Part shown: positions 1-11,436 of the stretch, one piece after another | How the letters are laid out: each line of letters opens with the position of its first letter | Position numbering within the stretch: the stretch's first letter is position 1 | Assembly (NCBI GenBank): GCA_014607495.2 | Contig: CP053153.1 | Span: 8,246,001-8,310,000, forward strand | Length of the DNA: 64,000 nucleotides | Reading direction: 5' to 3' | Origin: Carposina sasakii | Lineage: Eukaryota > Arthropoda > Insecta > Lepidoptera > Carposinidae | The notes under the pieces: model-generated | Databases searched by the model: none | What the model was told of the DNA's origin: nothing | What the model saw: only the letters and a program-made list of their open reading frames with translations | Program-made: the position numbers and the translations under genes

Positions 1-668
1 CTAACATATACAACGTAGACTATTCATTCACGTAAATATATTTAGCTTTGCACTGATCTCTATCGTCTTAGGTGCTGCACTTCCAATGTTTCTGGGTACT
101 TAATATGTCAATATTTGAAATCTGATGCACCTTAATACTTAGACAAACGCATTACTTAGTCTACATGGTAATTAACTATATACAAATTTAGCTCGTAATT
201 CAATCTTTATGTCGAGTTACCTTGACAATGTACTTTGAATGTTCGATGACAATGTTGATCGGCACAGAATCTCCATGCAATAGATAAGCTTCGATTTCCT
301 TTTACACTCCACGGGGTTGGGGCGCGCTATCTCGATTACGAACAGGCAATGTATCGACAATTCTTACTACTTTTTCTTGTGTATTCCTTCTAAATATTTT
401 AGATAGAGCGTAGCAAATATGATTTACCTAAAATATTCGTAACTTTGGACTATAACTAACTATAACGTATTTCAGACAAGTAGACATTAGCCAATTCGTA
501 ATCGAGATAGGTTGCACGCTTTCCAGATCGCCAAACCTTCCAACATTCATCAAACATTCAACTCTTTTTCAAGCGAGTACGCATTGTCCTGGTAATTGGT
601 GCAAAAATGTTCAAAAAATGGGAACGGTGTTGAAAAATGATTAAGTGATGTGATAAAGAGTTTAGTGT
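1..668. other. AT-rich non-coding stretch
   Basis: I see no splice-bounded coding exon, RNA gene or recognisable repeat here. Reading frames are short and closed on both strands. It may be upstream or intronic DNA of a gene outside the window. Confidence 0.4.
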
Positions 669-679
669 TTGGTGTGTTG

Positions 680-845
680 TAGGGTCGCCGGTGTGGAAAC
701 CGCGCGAAGTGGCGTGCGAGGCCGGGCCGCCCGCGCCGACCACGCTGCCGCGCTCTGGCCGCCCAGCGCCGCGCGCGCAGCATCTCTCCGCGAGCCGCAA
801 ATCGCTCGCACCCGACCATCGACACTAGACTGCAGCTGTCCCACC
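680..845. promoter_or_regulatory. GC- and CpG-rich island, possible promoter or 5' exon
   Basis: About 165 bases of strongly GC-rich, CpG-dense sequence stand out in otherwise AT-rich DNA. Frames stay open on both strands across it (for example 550-936 minus and 669-851 plus), but that is expected where TAA/TAG/TGA are rare. No clean start plus donor pair was identified. In this genome the clear coding exons at 11-23 kb have a similar composition, so a first exon or promoter of an unseen gene is a reasonable guess. It could also be a regulatory island. Confidence 0.35.
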
Positions 846-851
846 CATTAA

Positions 852-3432
852 TTGTCCAACGAAACACTTTATCGGATATTAAATTGTCGTGGACCGCGAA
901 AGTTGACGCTGACTTGACTGATGCATCGTACGGCATACTTCTACGTGATACTTTGCACGCTAAGCTGCTTGAGCAATCTGATGAATGTATGCGAAACCTC
1001 TATTTTCTATGGTACCTGCGTTTTTAGTTCAGGAAATATAAATTAACAGTTCAGCATACTATAACATAAGAAAATGATGTCAACACATTTTCAGAATTCG
1101 TAAAACAAATAAAAATGGGAAGTACCTAAACAGAATGCGCGTCATTCCAGCAGATGTCAAATCAGTTTCTAATATCGTAAAAACTACAAAGTGCTTAAAT
1201 TATAGTAGATCTTTACTCGTACACCCAGAATAAAGACTAGTCCTATATCGATAATACTTTTATCTAACATAAGCATTAGATAAAAGATGGCTGTGTTACA
1301 GATTAATCGATATTCTTAATGTACCATGTTCCATAGATAATGTGTGACTGAACCGTTTTGTAAAATATTCATTGAACATACATAATGAAGCTGACTCTAC
1401 GTGTAATTTGTTTCTTCTGTAAAATAGTGATGACGGTAAGATTTCCGCAAATGCTAGAATCATTTCATGTCGTTCTCCTGGACGCTTAGTCTAATATGTA
1501 AACCCAACCTTTTATGAAGACATGTCAGTTTGAAAAGGTAAGAAAGTTAGCGAACCAATTTTTATTTATTTATTAAAAAAATTGAATTTGAAGGTGGTAT
1601 ATTTTTTTCGCTTAATGAAATCTTTTTCCGTAATGAAAACCTGACATTTAAATGCATGCAAATGTTTGTGCTCAAATATTAGTTACCTATATGAATTTCT
1701 ATCTTTAGCTTAAGCTCAAATATTTGACGTAATTTACAACTTATCTCCAAGATATAAGACTGCATGCGGTACTTATATTTTGGTTTTCCCTTTATTACAC
1801 CTTAGTTATTAGACAGGTAACGAGAATTTATTCTCCATTTAGGTATATTTTCATCATCTACATTAATTTATATTAAGATAGACAACAATGGATTTATGTA
1901 ATATGTTTACCTCAGTAATTAGACTTTACTCTTAATTTTACTTGTAATATTTAATTTAATACTTATTGAAAATCTATAGTCATAATGTACACGTACGTAG
2001 ATGTCGCAACTTGAGAGACTTATACATTACCCTATCATATACTTAATATAAATAATAGTATTTAATAACGCATCCCCCTACTTCTCATGGAGTTCTGTGC
2101 CAAACTAGGTACCCTTACCTATGCTTGTTAATACACACTCGTTATAATAAATATACTGATAAATATATCGTCGGAAGTACTAGTAGTTAGTAAATGTAAT
2201 GTTCAGTTTTGATTCATCACATCGGCGAAGCGTCTCACTATCCTATAGTTTAATGGCACTTACCCTGTGGAAAGTACACTAGGTAGTTTTGATAATAATT
2301 TCTCTTCGTGATCGAATTCGAAAGTTCTATCATAGGCTAGGCGAATGCTATGACATGTATCCTACACTGTCTAGATTTATTTCTCCATTTTGTTGACACT
2401 GTGCACAAGGTTAATGTACTTATTCGTTTTAAAGTTGTTCAAAAATATCTATTGAATATATTGCAAGTTTATTGTGAGTGAAGGCATATGGGAAACTTTT
2501 AATTTTAAGATATGTGACGACTTTTTCATCAGATTCTGAATTCCAGGATCACGTTTAGTACAGTTGCAATTTAATTTCAAAATAGAGGACTGAATCAGGT
2601 GTTTTGTGCTGTTTCAAATATAAAAATGTTATATTATTTTGATCATAATATTTATTATTTTATATGTTTGAAAATTGAAATACAAATAATTCTAGTAATA
2701 TTATACTTATTGACTTGAGATCACCTTGAGATTGCTAGGAATTAGAAGTTTACCGATGGCTTCCTAAAAATAATATTATTTATATCTTCTTATACTTTAC
2801 CTCAAATATGAATTAATTGTATATGTCTATGAAATTGTAGTCTATTAATTTATATAATTGCCACATAATATATTTGTTCAATTAATTTCGTGTTTTATTG
2901 AAATAAACATGTTTATTAATATACATATGTTAAAATATTCGAATTTAATAATTACGAACTTATACAATCAATTTATAGATATTATTATACTAAGAAAATA
3001 AAAATTAATAAAGTGAATAAACAAATATGAATGAAACACGAAATGAGAGCAAGCTCATTAATCTCGATTATATTTCGTACTTCAAGAACATTTGAAGTAA
3101 AGTAGGAAAATGAATGAATACTTAGAAAGACTTATTGAAGTAAATACGATAACTAATATAAAATTAAGTGAACTTTTATGATTTAAGTTATAAATCATTT
3201 GCTATTTGTTTGGTTGTATCACAGTTTGTTTGTTTGTGATTGTATTATAGTTATATATTATGTAAAAGTAATGAATAAAAATGAGGGACGTCAGACTACG
3301 TCATACTTATTATTATTTTATTTTATTATTGGATGCGTTGTATTACGTGCATTTTTTATTTATCAAGGCACACAAATAAATTATGAGATTGGTTATTTTT
3401 AAAGTTTGTTCTGAAATTTTATTATTATTGTC
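852..3432. other. AT-rich non-coding stretch
   Basis: Only short frames are present. The one structure noted is a small hairpin near 1258-1288 with 11-base arms (cttttatctaa / ttagataaaag). Nothing coding is supported. Confidence 0.4.
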
Positions 3433-3444
3433 TATTATTTCAAT

Positions 3445-3552
3445 TGACCCGGTGGCTCAGTGGTTATAGCGGCTGGCACGGTTTGCAGTGGTCGTGGGTT
3501 CGATTCCCACTCGGGTGAAGAATTTTTTCCATTTTCTTTATTAATAATTTTA
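3445..3552 (+). repeat. tRNA-derived SINE, full-length copy with target duplication
   Basis: The head resembles a tRNA gene: an A-box-like tggctcagtgg lies near 3452 and a B box ggttcgattcc near 3498. An AT-rich tail follows (attttctttattaataat). The copy is flanked by a 12-base direct repeat, tattatttcaat, at 3433-3444 and 3553-3564, the mark of LINE-driven insertion. Another near-full copy lies at 34990 and tail-only copies at 34471 and 36988. The tail continues past any acceptor-stem position and the copies are dispersed, so this is a SINE and not a working tRNA gene. Confidence 0.85.
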
Positions 3553-3564
3553 TATTATTTCAAT

Positions 3565-5904
3565 GTAAAAATAAATTGATGCAATTCTAACTTAAAGATT
3601 TTAATTTGATGAAACAAAAAACTATAGTACGTTACAGAATAGCCAATCTTATATAAGTTGGTCGGTAATTGACATAATAAAAGCGAAGGCTTAATTCAAG
3701 TTCTTAATACTTCTTCTCACTTATTAAATAATAAAAGTGCCTTTTGAAATTTTGGGATATATTAAATGCACGTAAATATACTAACATCTTATGAAATTAT
3801 GCTAAATATGACAGTAGTTTGATTATCATTTTTCAAAGAAATTGTCTCTTATAGTATCCTTTAGTGGCTTCCAACACGATTAGTCTAATTTAATATTAAT
3901 AAATTAATTCACGTACATATGTATTCCTAATTGTTTTCTTAAAGATATAATAATATGTTGAATTTTGTGACACTTACGGATATTACTTTTTATTGCTTAT
4001 GAATAAATATAAAATATTATCGTTGTGTTTTTATTTATTGATATCGATTAAAACATGGTTTTACTTATAATAATTTAATTACTAATATTGTCTAATTGTA
4101 AAGCATCATTTACATGATACCTACGATTTATTTGCATGCAATTTTTACTTGTAATGAAAAAATTAATGACTGGCATAGTTTCAACTGACATATTTCATAC
4201 ACTCAAGAAAAAGAATTGGGCCTTTATACTCGTACACAATGAGACAGTAGGAACTAAGCTCGAGTTTATTGTAAATGATACTTAATGGCCATAGTTGGGT
4301 TGGGTTTTTTTATTCATGTTACGTTTAAAATAGATATAGGTAGGTACGGTAGATAGATATTTACTGAAGATAGATATTAGATCTATTATAATAAAACTAA
4401 CTTTTTCACTTGATACTAGAACTCTTCATCTATACTTAATACTGGAACTTGCTTGAATAGCGAAGTCCTGTATTTTATAATTTTATATTTGGTTTTCCAT
4501 AATTTTGGTTTGCAATAAAATAAAACAAAAATATCCAGTATGTAGGTAAAATGTGTTTATTAGATCGCACGTTAACTTTGATAACTCAAAACAAAATTCA
4601 GTGTTCTCAGATCCAAAACCTTAAAATTTGCTAATAAAACAGTTTTCCTAGGGTTGATATGAGAGAAACATTAAAATATATAATTAACTATGTACAAGAT
4701 TAATATTTAATTATAACTAGTTTGGTAGGTCTGTACACTCAATTGCCAAAGTTAATTTACCAGGTTTTGCCATTTAACATGTAGGAAATAAATCTCACCA
4801 GCTATCGCAATGTAATCTGGTTGGACGACTTAGGCAATAAAGTGTAGATACATAATATTATTAAATTTTGAATATTTTTGCTCAGTATTTCACTGTCAAC
4901 AAATTATACCTATCATACTCTTATACTTGTCGGCCTAAAACTTAACAAATTTCAAATAAGCCGTGAAAATTACTTAACCATTTAATTTTATAACCGCAAA
5001 TATTTTAAATTTAGTTTGAACTTCAGTTATCATCATGAGAATTTGGAAATATTTTAGCAAGAACCGCCTTTCGACGTGAAAGATAAACTCATAATGGGCA
5101 AGTGAATCCCTAAAGATTTTAGATTTAGATGATACCATTTCCTTGCCTGCTGCATACAATTTTATTGAATCATCGGCATGTAATTGCAATTTTTTACATA
5201 TTGATCAAGTTTTTACATATTGATCAAGTTTTTACAAGTCAGTAATGGTGTATCAATAAATAATTGAATATAATTATTGCTCTTGAATGTACAAGAAAAT
5301 GGTATCATAGAAATGAACCTAAATGATGTAGAGTATGCGACATATCACCGTCTGTGAATTTACAGTACAATGTGAGTACCTACATAGATAAACTGACACA
5401 TCTGTCTCATATCTTGCGAATGGACAATTTCTAAAGTCGATTGCTAAATAGATAACTGACCACTACCAGTAGACGATCCTTAGTGACGTCCGTGTCTGAT
5501 ACAAAATATATTTAGAATTTTTTTACTGAATACCTATTATAAATGAGTGAGTGTGATAGGTACAGAATTACCACAATTACGCCTTCATCTCGGAAGGATT
5601 GGCAGAGAGAATGAGCTTTCATTTTCTACGATCCTAACACTCCTCTTGACCAGACCTTTCTTTTAGAAATGTTTAGTTAATCGTTATTGACTAGTAGAAG
5701 TATTATGTAATAAAGCTATCAATTGATTTGTAAATTACAGAAGGCCGCTATTTAAAAAATTAATTATACCCAAATTTACCTATAATTTTGTTTTGTAATA
5801 ATCTACAATGAAACGACATATTATACCTATTCCTCAGACTCAGATTTTTATCAACCCAGAGAAACCATTCACAAAGATTTACAAAGCCTGTATACGCTGC
5901 ATAT
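3565..5904. other. AT-rich non-coding stretch
   Basis: No gene is supported. A short tandem duplication of a 19-base unit (core acatattgatcaag) lies at about 5190-5235. The 71-codon minus frame at 4974-5189 has no splice context or recognisable motif. Confidence 0.4.
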
Positions 5905-6315
5905 TATACAGGATGTAACATACCCCTACTTTAAGCATAGAGGAATAAGAAGGTCACAATTCCAGTCCTTGACACTTAGATTACATTACTGTAATGCTGT
6001 AAGGTACAGTAATTCAATCTAAGTGTCAAGGACTGGAATTGTGAGGTACCGAAAAGTCTAATGGTGCATCGAGGCAGTTAGTATGACATTAGCACTCTAT
6101 GATCATCTTATTCCTCTATGCTTTATCAGTGAAAAGCTATGAAAATACTATAAAAAACCTATCTACAAAACTTGAGACTCGAAATCATATATTTATTCTA
6201 ACAGATGTATAGATATATTCCCAAACAACTTAGAAACTTTCATACTATCTCAAAAAAAAATTGTGATTTCGTGTCTCAAATCGTGTGGATTGATTCTTAA
6301 TAGTGGGCTATTTTA
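5905..6315 (+). mobile_element. Decayed MITE of the ACAGGATG-end family, interrupted by another MITE
   Basis: The left end reads tatacaggatgtaacatac, like the ends of the better copy at 34517-34788. After an interruption at 5933-6123, the sequence resumes with a gaaaagctatgaaaatac stretch and a gagactcgaaatca arm, which match the interior of the 34.5 kb copy. A partner arm (tgatttcgtgtctcaaat) lies near 6265. The 3' terminus is missing where the next element begins near 6316. Confidence 0.6.
5933..6123. mobile_element. Foldback MITE nested inside the preceding MITE
   Basis: The outer arms are perfect 18-base inverted repeats (aagcatagaggaataaga at the left, its complement ending at 6123). 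Inside, a second perfect inverted pair of 28 bases starts at about 5957 (cacaattccagtccttgaca) and has its complement ending near 6042. No coding capacity is present. The perfect arms suggest it is younger than the host MITE. The exact target duplication could not be fixed. Confidence 0.75.
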
Positions 6316-7180
6316 TTAACCGACTTGAAAAAATAGAGGTTATCAATCCGTCTGTATGTTTCTTTTTCTTTATGTGTGTTACCTCAGAACTCCGTCATTT
6401 ATGAACCAATTTCATTTTTTTTATAGTTTGTCATGGTATGCTTCCAAGTTGGTCCCATATTCACCACATCAGGATCTGATGATGGGATCTTGGAGAAATC
6501 GAGGGCATCCTCAAATATTGTAGGCTCAAGTCTCGTATGGCGGAGGAGAGATTGGCTAAGCGCATCTTCTTTTCTGAACTGGAGGAGGGCAAGCGGAAAC
6601 GCGGCGGGCAACTCCTCAGATACAAAGATGTTCAGAAAAGACATATGAAGAGATGCAATATAGATCCATCTAAATGGGAAGTTTTGGCAGCACAACAACC
6701 AGAGTGGCGCAGGATGGTGATGAAGCAAGTTCACGAGTTCGAGGAGCAGCGTCAAGCTGACCTTAACGCTAAACGTGATAAACTAAAGACTCGTCCTCCT
6801 GCTGCCATTATCTATAATTACAATAATGGCGCACTAACCTGTCCTCTGTGTGCGTGGGCGTTCAGGGCGAAGATTGGCTATGTAAGCCATCTCCGAGCGC
6901 ATGAACACCAACTTAGTAATATCTAGGAGTAGAAGTGGTCGCCATGACCGAAATCGGTCAGAGGTCATCATTATCATCATCATCATCATATTGTTAGACG
7001 TAAAGTTTCGAAGCCTAGTCATTTCTCTCTTTTGTCATGTGGCCTATTTAATCATTTGCTGGCATATAAATCTGACAATATTATGCCTTCTAAACTTCGT
7101 ACACGGCTTAACGCAATATATATTTGCCCTTTAGTAAAATTTTACTTTAGTAAGCTCGAGTTTTGGGAGGAAGTCGGTTT
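6316..7180 (+). mobile_element. Non-autonomous element with AACCGACTT ends, carrying an inserted LINE end
   Basis: The left end ttaaccgacttgaaaaaat and the right end gaggaagtcggttt (about 7167-7180) are inverted versions of one another. The left part also carries the stretch around 6380-6500 that accompanies this repeat in arthropods (cctcagaactcc, then acatcaggatctgatgatgg). A LINE 3' fragment occupies about 6530-6985 inside it. I rely on remembered family features here; no alignment was run. Confidence 0.5.
6530..6985 (+). pseudogene. 3' end of a non-LTR retrotransposon (endonuclease/reverse transcriptase type)
   Basis: The frame at 6537-6926 encodes 129 residues with the Arg/Lys-rich block found at the C-terminus of many LINE polyproteins (GKRKRGGQLLRYKDV, then HMKRC and a Trp-Glu pair). 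A C-terminal C2H2-like finger follows: CPLC, twelve residues, then HLRAH. After the stop the sequence ends in a TCATCATCATC tail at about 6965-6988, typical of LINEs that end in simple repeats. It is a 5'-truncated copy with no reverse transcriptase core. The lineage (RTE-like or another) is inferred. Confidence 0.7.
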
Positions 7181-10100
7181 TTCGTTTTAAAAAAAATTAT
7201 AGCTTTTCGATTACGCATTATGTTACACTTTACACCCTATACAGCTACCACAGGCCCTACTTAAGTTCATATTCGGTAGAGTAGACCTATTCCAGGAAAA
7301 CTTAGGGTACCTAAGTCCGGAATAATAATACATACCTACAAGTAATTAATAAAATAAGTGAAGACAACAATTATGTAAATAAATGACTAGATAAATAGCA
7401 GCGTATCTTTAGTTACTTATAGCATAAGTATAATCGCAAAATTACCATACATTATAATGGAATTAAAACACTTAACGATAGATAACTTTAATGGAATGTA
7501 TCTCTAGTGATAGAGAGGTAAGTTACGGCGATTTCCATCCACGACTATATGACTTAATATAATAAGAATCCGTAAAATAATCGCGCTCTAAAATGGTGGG
7601 TATAAAATAGAAAAACAAAAAATTTAAAAACATATTAGATTACATTTAAGTTGATCTTAATATTGTACAAAAGCAGATGGATAACTTTACGAAAGGAAAA
7701 CAATTTCTAATAAGTAGTAAATTATTTAACGATGGAAAAACAATATGATACGACAATGTGAGATGACTTCATCGATTCTACCGGTTGAGCCTAATAAATT
7801 CTGTAGCCAGAGCTAATCGTGAAATAAAATACAATCTTAATTAGAAATGTCATACTTCATGAAACAATTGCTTTTGTTTTAAGACAAAACACAATTAAAT
7901 ATTATACTGATGGTAGACCAATGTGGAATAAGTCAGGGAAGCTCTATTCGTGGAACACCTAGACCATATTAATTTAATTACTGTCTTTACATATAACATC
8001 ACTATAGTAAAAATTATGTTACTTATTCTTAAACAATTAACGACGTGACTATCTCAGTAGATGTATATCGTATATACATATTATGTGGCACTGGCTACAA
8101 TATAATCCATCATTACAAATACTTTATTTATTAATTAAATTCTAGTTGATTAAGGCCCTCTTGCACCAACTTCCTAAAACTAGGATTATTTTTATGCTTG
8201 GTGGTTGCGAACTTGTTCCTAATAACATAAACTGAAATTAATAAAATAATATTAATTATAAGTTATAATTTATTATTTTGTAAATTAGTCTCGAATTAAG
8301 AACTTGGTACAAATGGGGCTCAATGAAATTAATGAAATTAATGCATTTTATAAATGTTACATTATTCTAATTCCTATTTTTGAGGTATTAACTTTCTTTT
8401 ATTTCAAACTACTGATTAATTAATTATACATGTGAACCAAAAAGTGCCGTTAAATTACTAGATTAGATATTAGACAATATAATACGTCTATATAATCAAG
8501 TTTTATAAGTCATATAGAACTATATTCTGGACATTATACACGACAATTATAAAATTATTCTAGTACATATAGTAAATTATAAGTAAGACATGACTTTCTA
8601 AGCATTGTATTTTAAAACTCAAAATATTTATGCACGTGAGGACCGCGATGCTATTCCATGCTGATTCCCAGTTTCACCTTTTTAGCGCTTATAAAGATTG
8701 AGATTAGTTTAAATGTTTTCAGTAACTAGGTAATTGTAAACCTTTGATCCGATAGACTTTATTATTACTAATCAATCAATATACTAACAAAGCTTGGTGA
8801 AACTATGACTTCTTTATGATAAAATGACGTAGTATTTTATAGCTTCGACATTGCATGGCATCTCATGTGAAAAGTTATTGTTTGATAGTTATCCAAATTA
8901 AATGTACGCATCGACTCTTGTCTGATAAAATTATTAATTATAATTGGAAATCTAATAAGTTTGTAAAATTTGTTTCATTACATTACCTACATATTAATGA
9001 AATGCTTGAATATGAGTTTATTTATTTTTATTTTAATGTTGTTTCATCGAATTATGCTAGAATAAAATTCATCCTTCCTAATTTCATATATTAAATACGT
9101 AAGGCACTCCATTAATTTTGCTGTTTTTGTCCAAAGATTTAAAAATTAGTTACACAAATGCACGTGAATGAAGACAATTGGAAGTAATTTGGTATACTTA
9201 CTATGCACTGCATATAGAATTTATGAACCGAGGCTTTAATGCTCGATTTTACAATTAAAATTATGGTAATTAAAATTTAACATAAGGGCTCCATTAAGTA
9301 CCAAAAAACGTTATAATATTGAGAGCAAATCTGGTATTTTACAAGCTCCGTTGTTAATTTTTCAACAGAACATACCATTTGCTACATTCTAGTTTAATAA
9401 ACAATGACAAACTTTACATATTTGGCTCCAGTTATAAATGCTTTAAACGTCAATTAACTAATTTAACAGAACACTTATCTAGCGAAAACTTTGAACTTAC
9501 AAACAATATAAGAAATTATGTCAACTATCACAGGCACTACAAATAAACATATTTTTTGTTATAAAACATCGGTATGGATAAATTAAGTACCTACTTTTGT
9601 GTATAACTTTTGATCTTTACAAGCTTTCTCAGGGCGACTATTCCTGGTATACCTACGCTAATCCGAGGTAACCTCTTTCTTCCCTCGAAAAAAGCAGATC
9701 GAACTTTGCCAGAGATAAGCTAAATCTTCGGTAAACTAGAGACTGGAATTTTAGTGGCATATTTAACCATAACGATGATACACAATATTGATCTACTATA
9801 CATAAGTACTACAAAAATAACCCCACACTCATAACTAAATTTTTAATTTTATCTTAAATAGGCATTGTTCCTTTTTTAGACCTGTATTTAATTTAATTTT
9901 ATTTTTGAAGTAAAAATACAACATAGTAACTATTTCATTACATTCAACATTATGAAAGAAATGCAGTAATATTTCATCCATTATACCGTATCCAGTATAT
10001 CATTTGAAACCTTTGTCATTTGCGCACAGGTAAATTACTTTAAAGGGATCAAACCCATTTCAATTTTACAGTAGCGAACTTCCGCAATTTGATCTTACTC

Positions 10101-11153
10101 TGACTTATAATTCTAACTACCAAGTTTAATCATATTTTATTTCACTCGGTGTTTCAGCGTTAAAGAGTACCAAACCCATTATTACAATTTTTCACATTTA
10201 TAAAATTATATTAAGAAACAGAACGTCAATAATTAGAACTAAGTAAGCTCAAGTATACATAGAAACAAGGAATAATTTATAAAATGAACAATGCCTAAAG
10301 AACATCTATAATGTCAGACTAACAGTAACAAACCAGCTTAAGGTAAGGTATAAGAGCATGATGGAGTTAATTAAAACTTAAAGTCAAGACAATTGCCATA
10401 ATAAAACTTAAAACACAAGACATCAACGCTAACTTTGCTGTTGGACCCTAATCTTTAATAAAAAAAAGCCATTTTCTTCATAAGTAATCTCTTTAAAAAT
10501 TTTATCAAATTTTACTACCTAATACGAATATACTCACATGACTTGTTTAAACTTTCTGGAAAATTTTGAATATTTATTTTTACAATAAATCCGCGCGGCG
10601 TCCACTGACCCCTGATTAAGTGAAAAGTTTTATAATAGGAAACTGTCATTTATAATTCAGTAGTTTAGTAATGACAACATTAAATTTAAGCATAGATTAG
10701 ACAAGCTTGTACGATGAAAGGTGGAATACAGATTTAGTACATAGAAATACCAGGTAACTATTAATATCATTATTATTTTTAAACGACAAATTCATAACCT
10801 AACTTTTCATCTTCTGTAGAATCTTGATAACGTATTTTTAATTTCGAGTAAACTTTGTCTATCCGTAAATATTTCGTTGAGCTAATTATTGCGCAGTGAT
10901 CGATGACGCGCCTGGGTCATGTATATTTGACTAAACTTTGGTCCCTATAATTGCTATTGTAATTTAATGTGGGTCACACAGCTCGCGGTATGGGTGTGCT
11001 TCCGTGGCGCGATGGGGCAACGACGCCGCGCGACTGGCGGCTTGGCTCTCCGAATAAAGGCACATCGAGTCATGATTCATTTGTTATCCTAGGCATATGC
11101 CTAGTATATAGCATATAGCATATGCTGAAATGTTAGTAGTTTATACTCCCACA
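7181..11153. other. AT-rich non-coding stretch downstream of the 11.4 kb gene
   Basis: No exon or recognised repeat is supported through most of this interval. A CpG-rich patch at about 10885-11065 stands out. It may be the distal 3' UTR or a regulatory element of the minus-strand gene that ends at 11437. Confidence 0.35.
10885..11065. promoter_or_regulatory. CpG-rich patch downstream of the unrecognised gene
   Basis: GC content rises sharply in two sub-blocks (gatgacgcgcctgggtcatg near 10901, and about 10980-11050). No splice-bounded reading frame was found. Candidate readings are a regulatory element or an unrecognised exon. Confidence 0.25.
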
Positions 11154-11159
11154 TTTATT
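11154..11159 (-). terminator. Candidate polyadenylation signal AATAAA
   Basis: AATAAA on the minus strand lies about 280 bases past the stop codon at 11437 of the minus-strand gene. This gives a plausible 3' UTR length. It is a single hexamer in AT-rich DNA, so the support is weak. Confidence 0.3.
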
Positions 11160-11436
11160 ATCAACAATGTTACACCATTTCTCATTAAGGTTGGTCTAAA
11201 ACTAGTTAAAGGGAATATCTAATCAATAATTTAAACTACTATAAGTAATATGAATAATGCCACACCACTGTCCGGCTGTTTCGCGTTTCGCACAAGTTCC
11301 TCATATCACATATTAAAGTTCTATAACATCGATCTCGTCATCGCTACTCATTTTGGCAACATGGTGGTGGAACTAAAATTGTCTAATTAGCTAGAAGGCG
11401 ATGTCGCCCCAAATTGTATCTAGGGCCAAGACAACG

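Noticed and set aside
550..936. 128-codon minus-strand protein
   Set aside because: The frame is open mainly because it spans a GC-rich island. No motif or splice context supports it, though an exon in this area is not excluded.
3446..3520. tRNA gene
   Set aside because: A and B boxes are present, but the sequence continues into a fixed AT-rich tail, is flanked by a target duplication and recurs at other sites, so it is a SINE.
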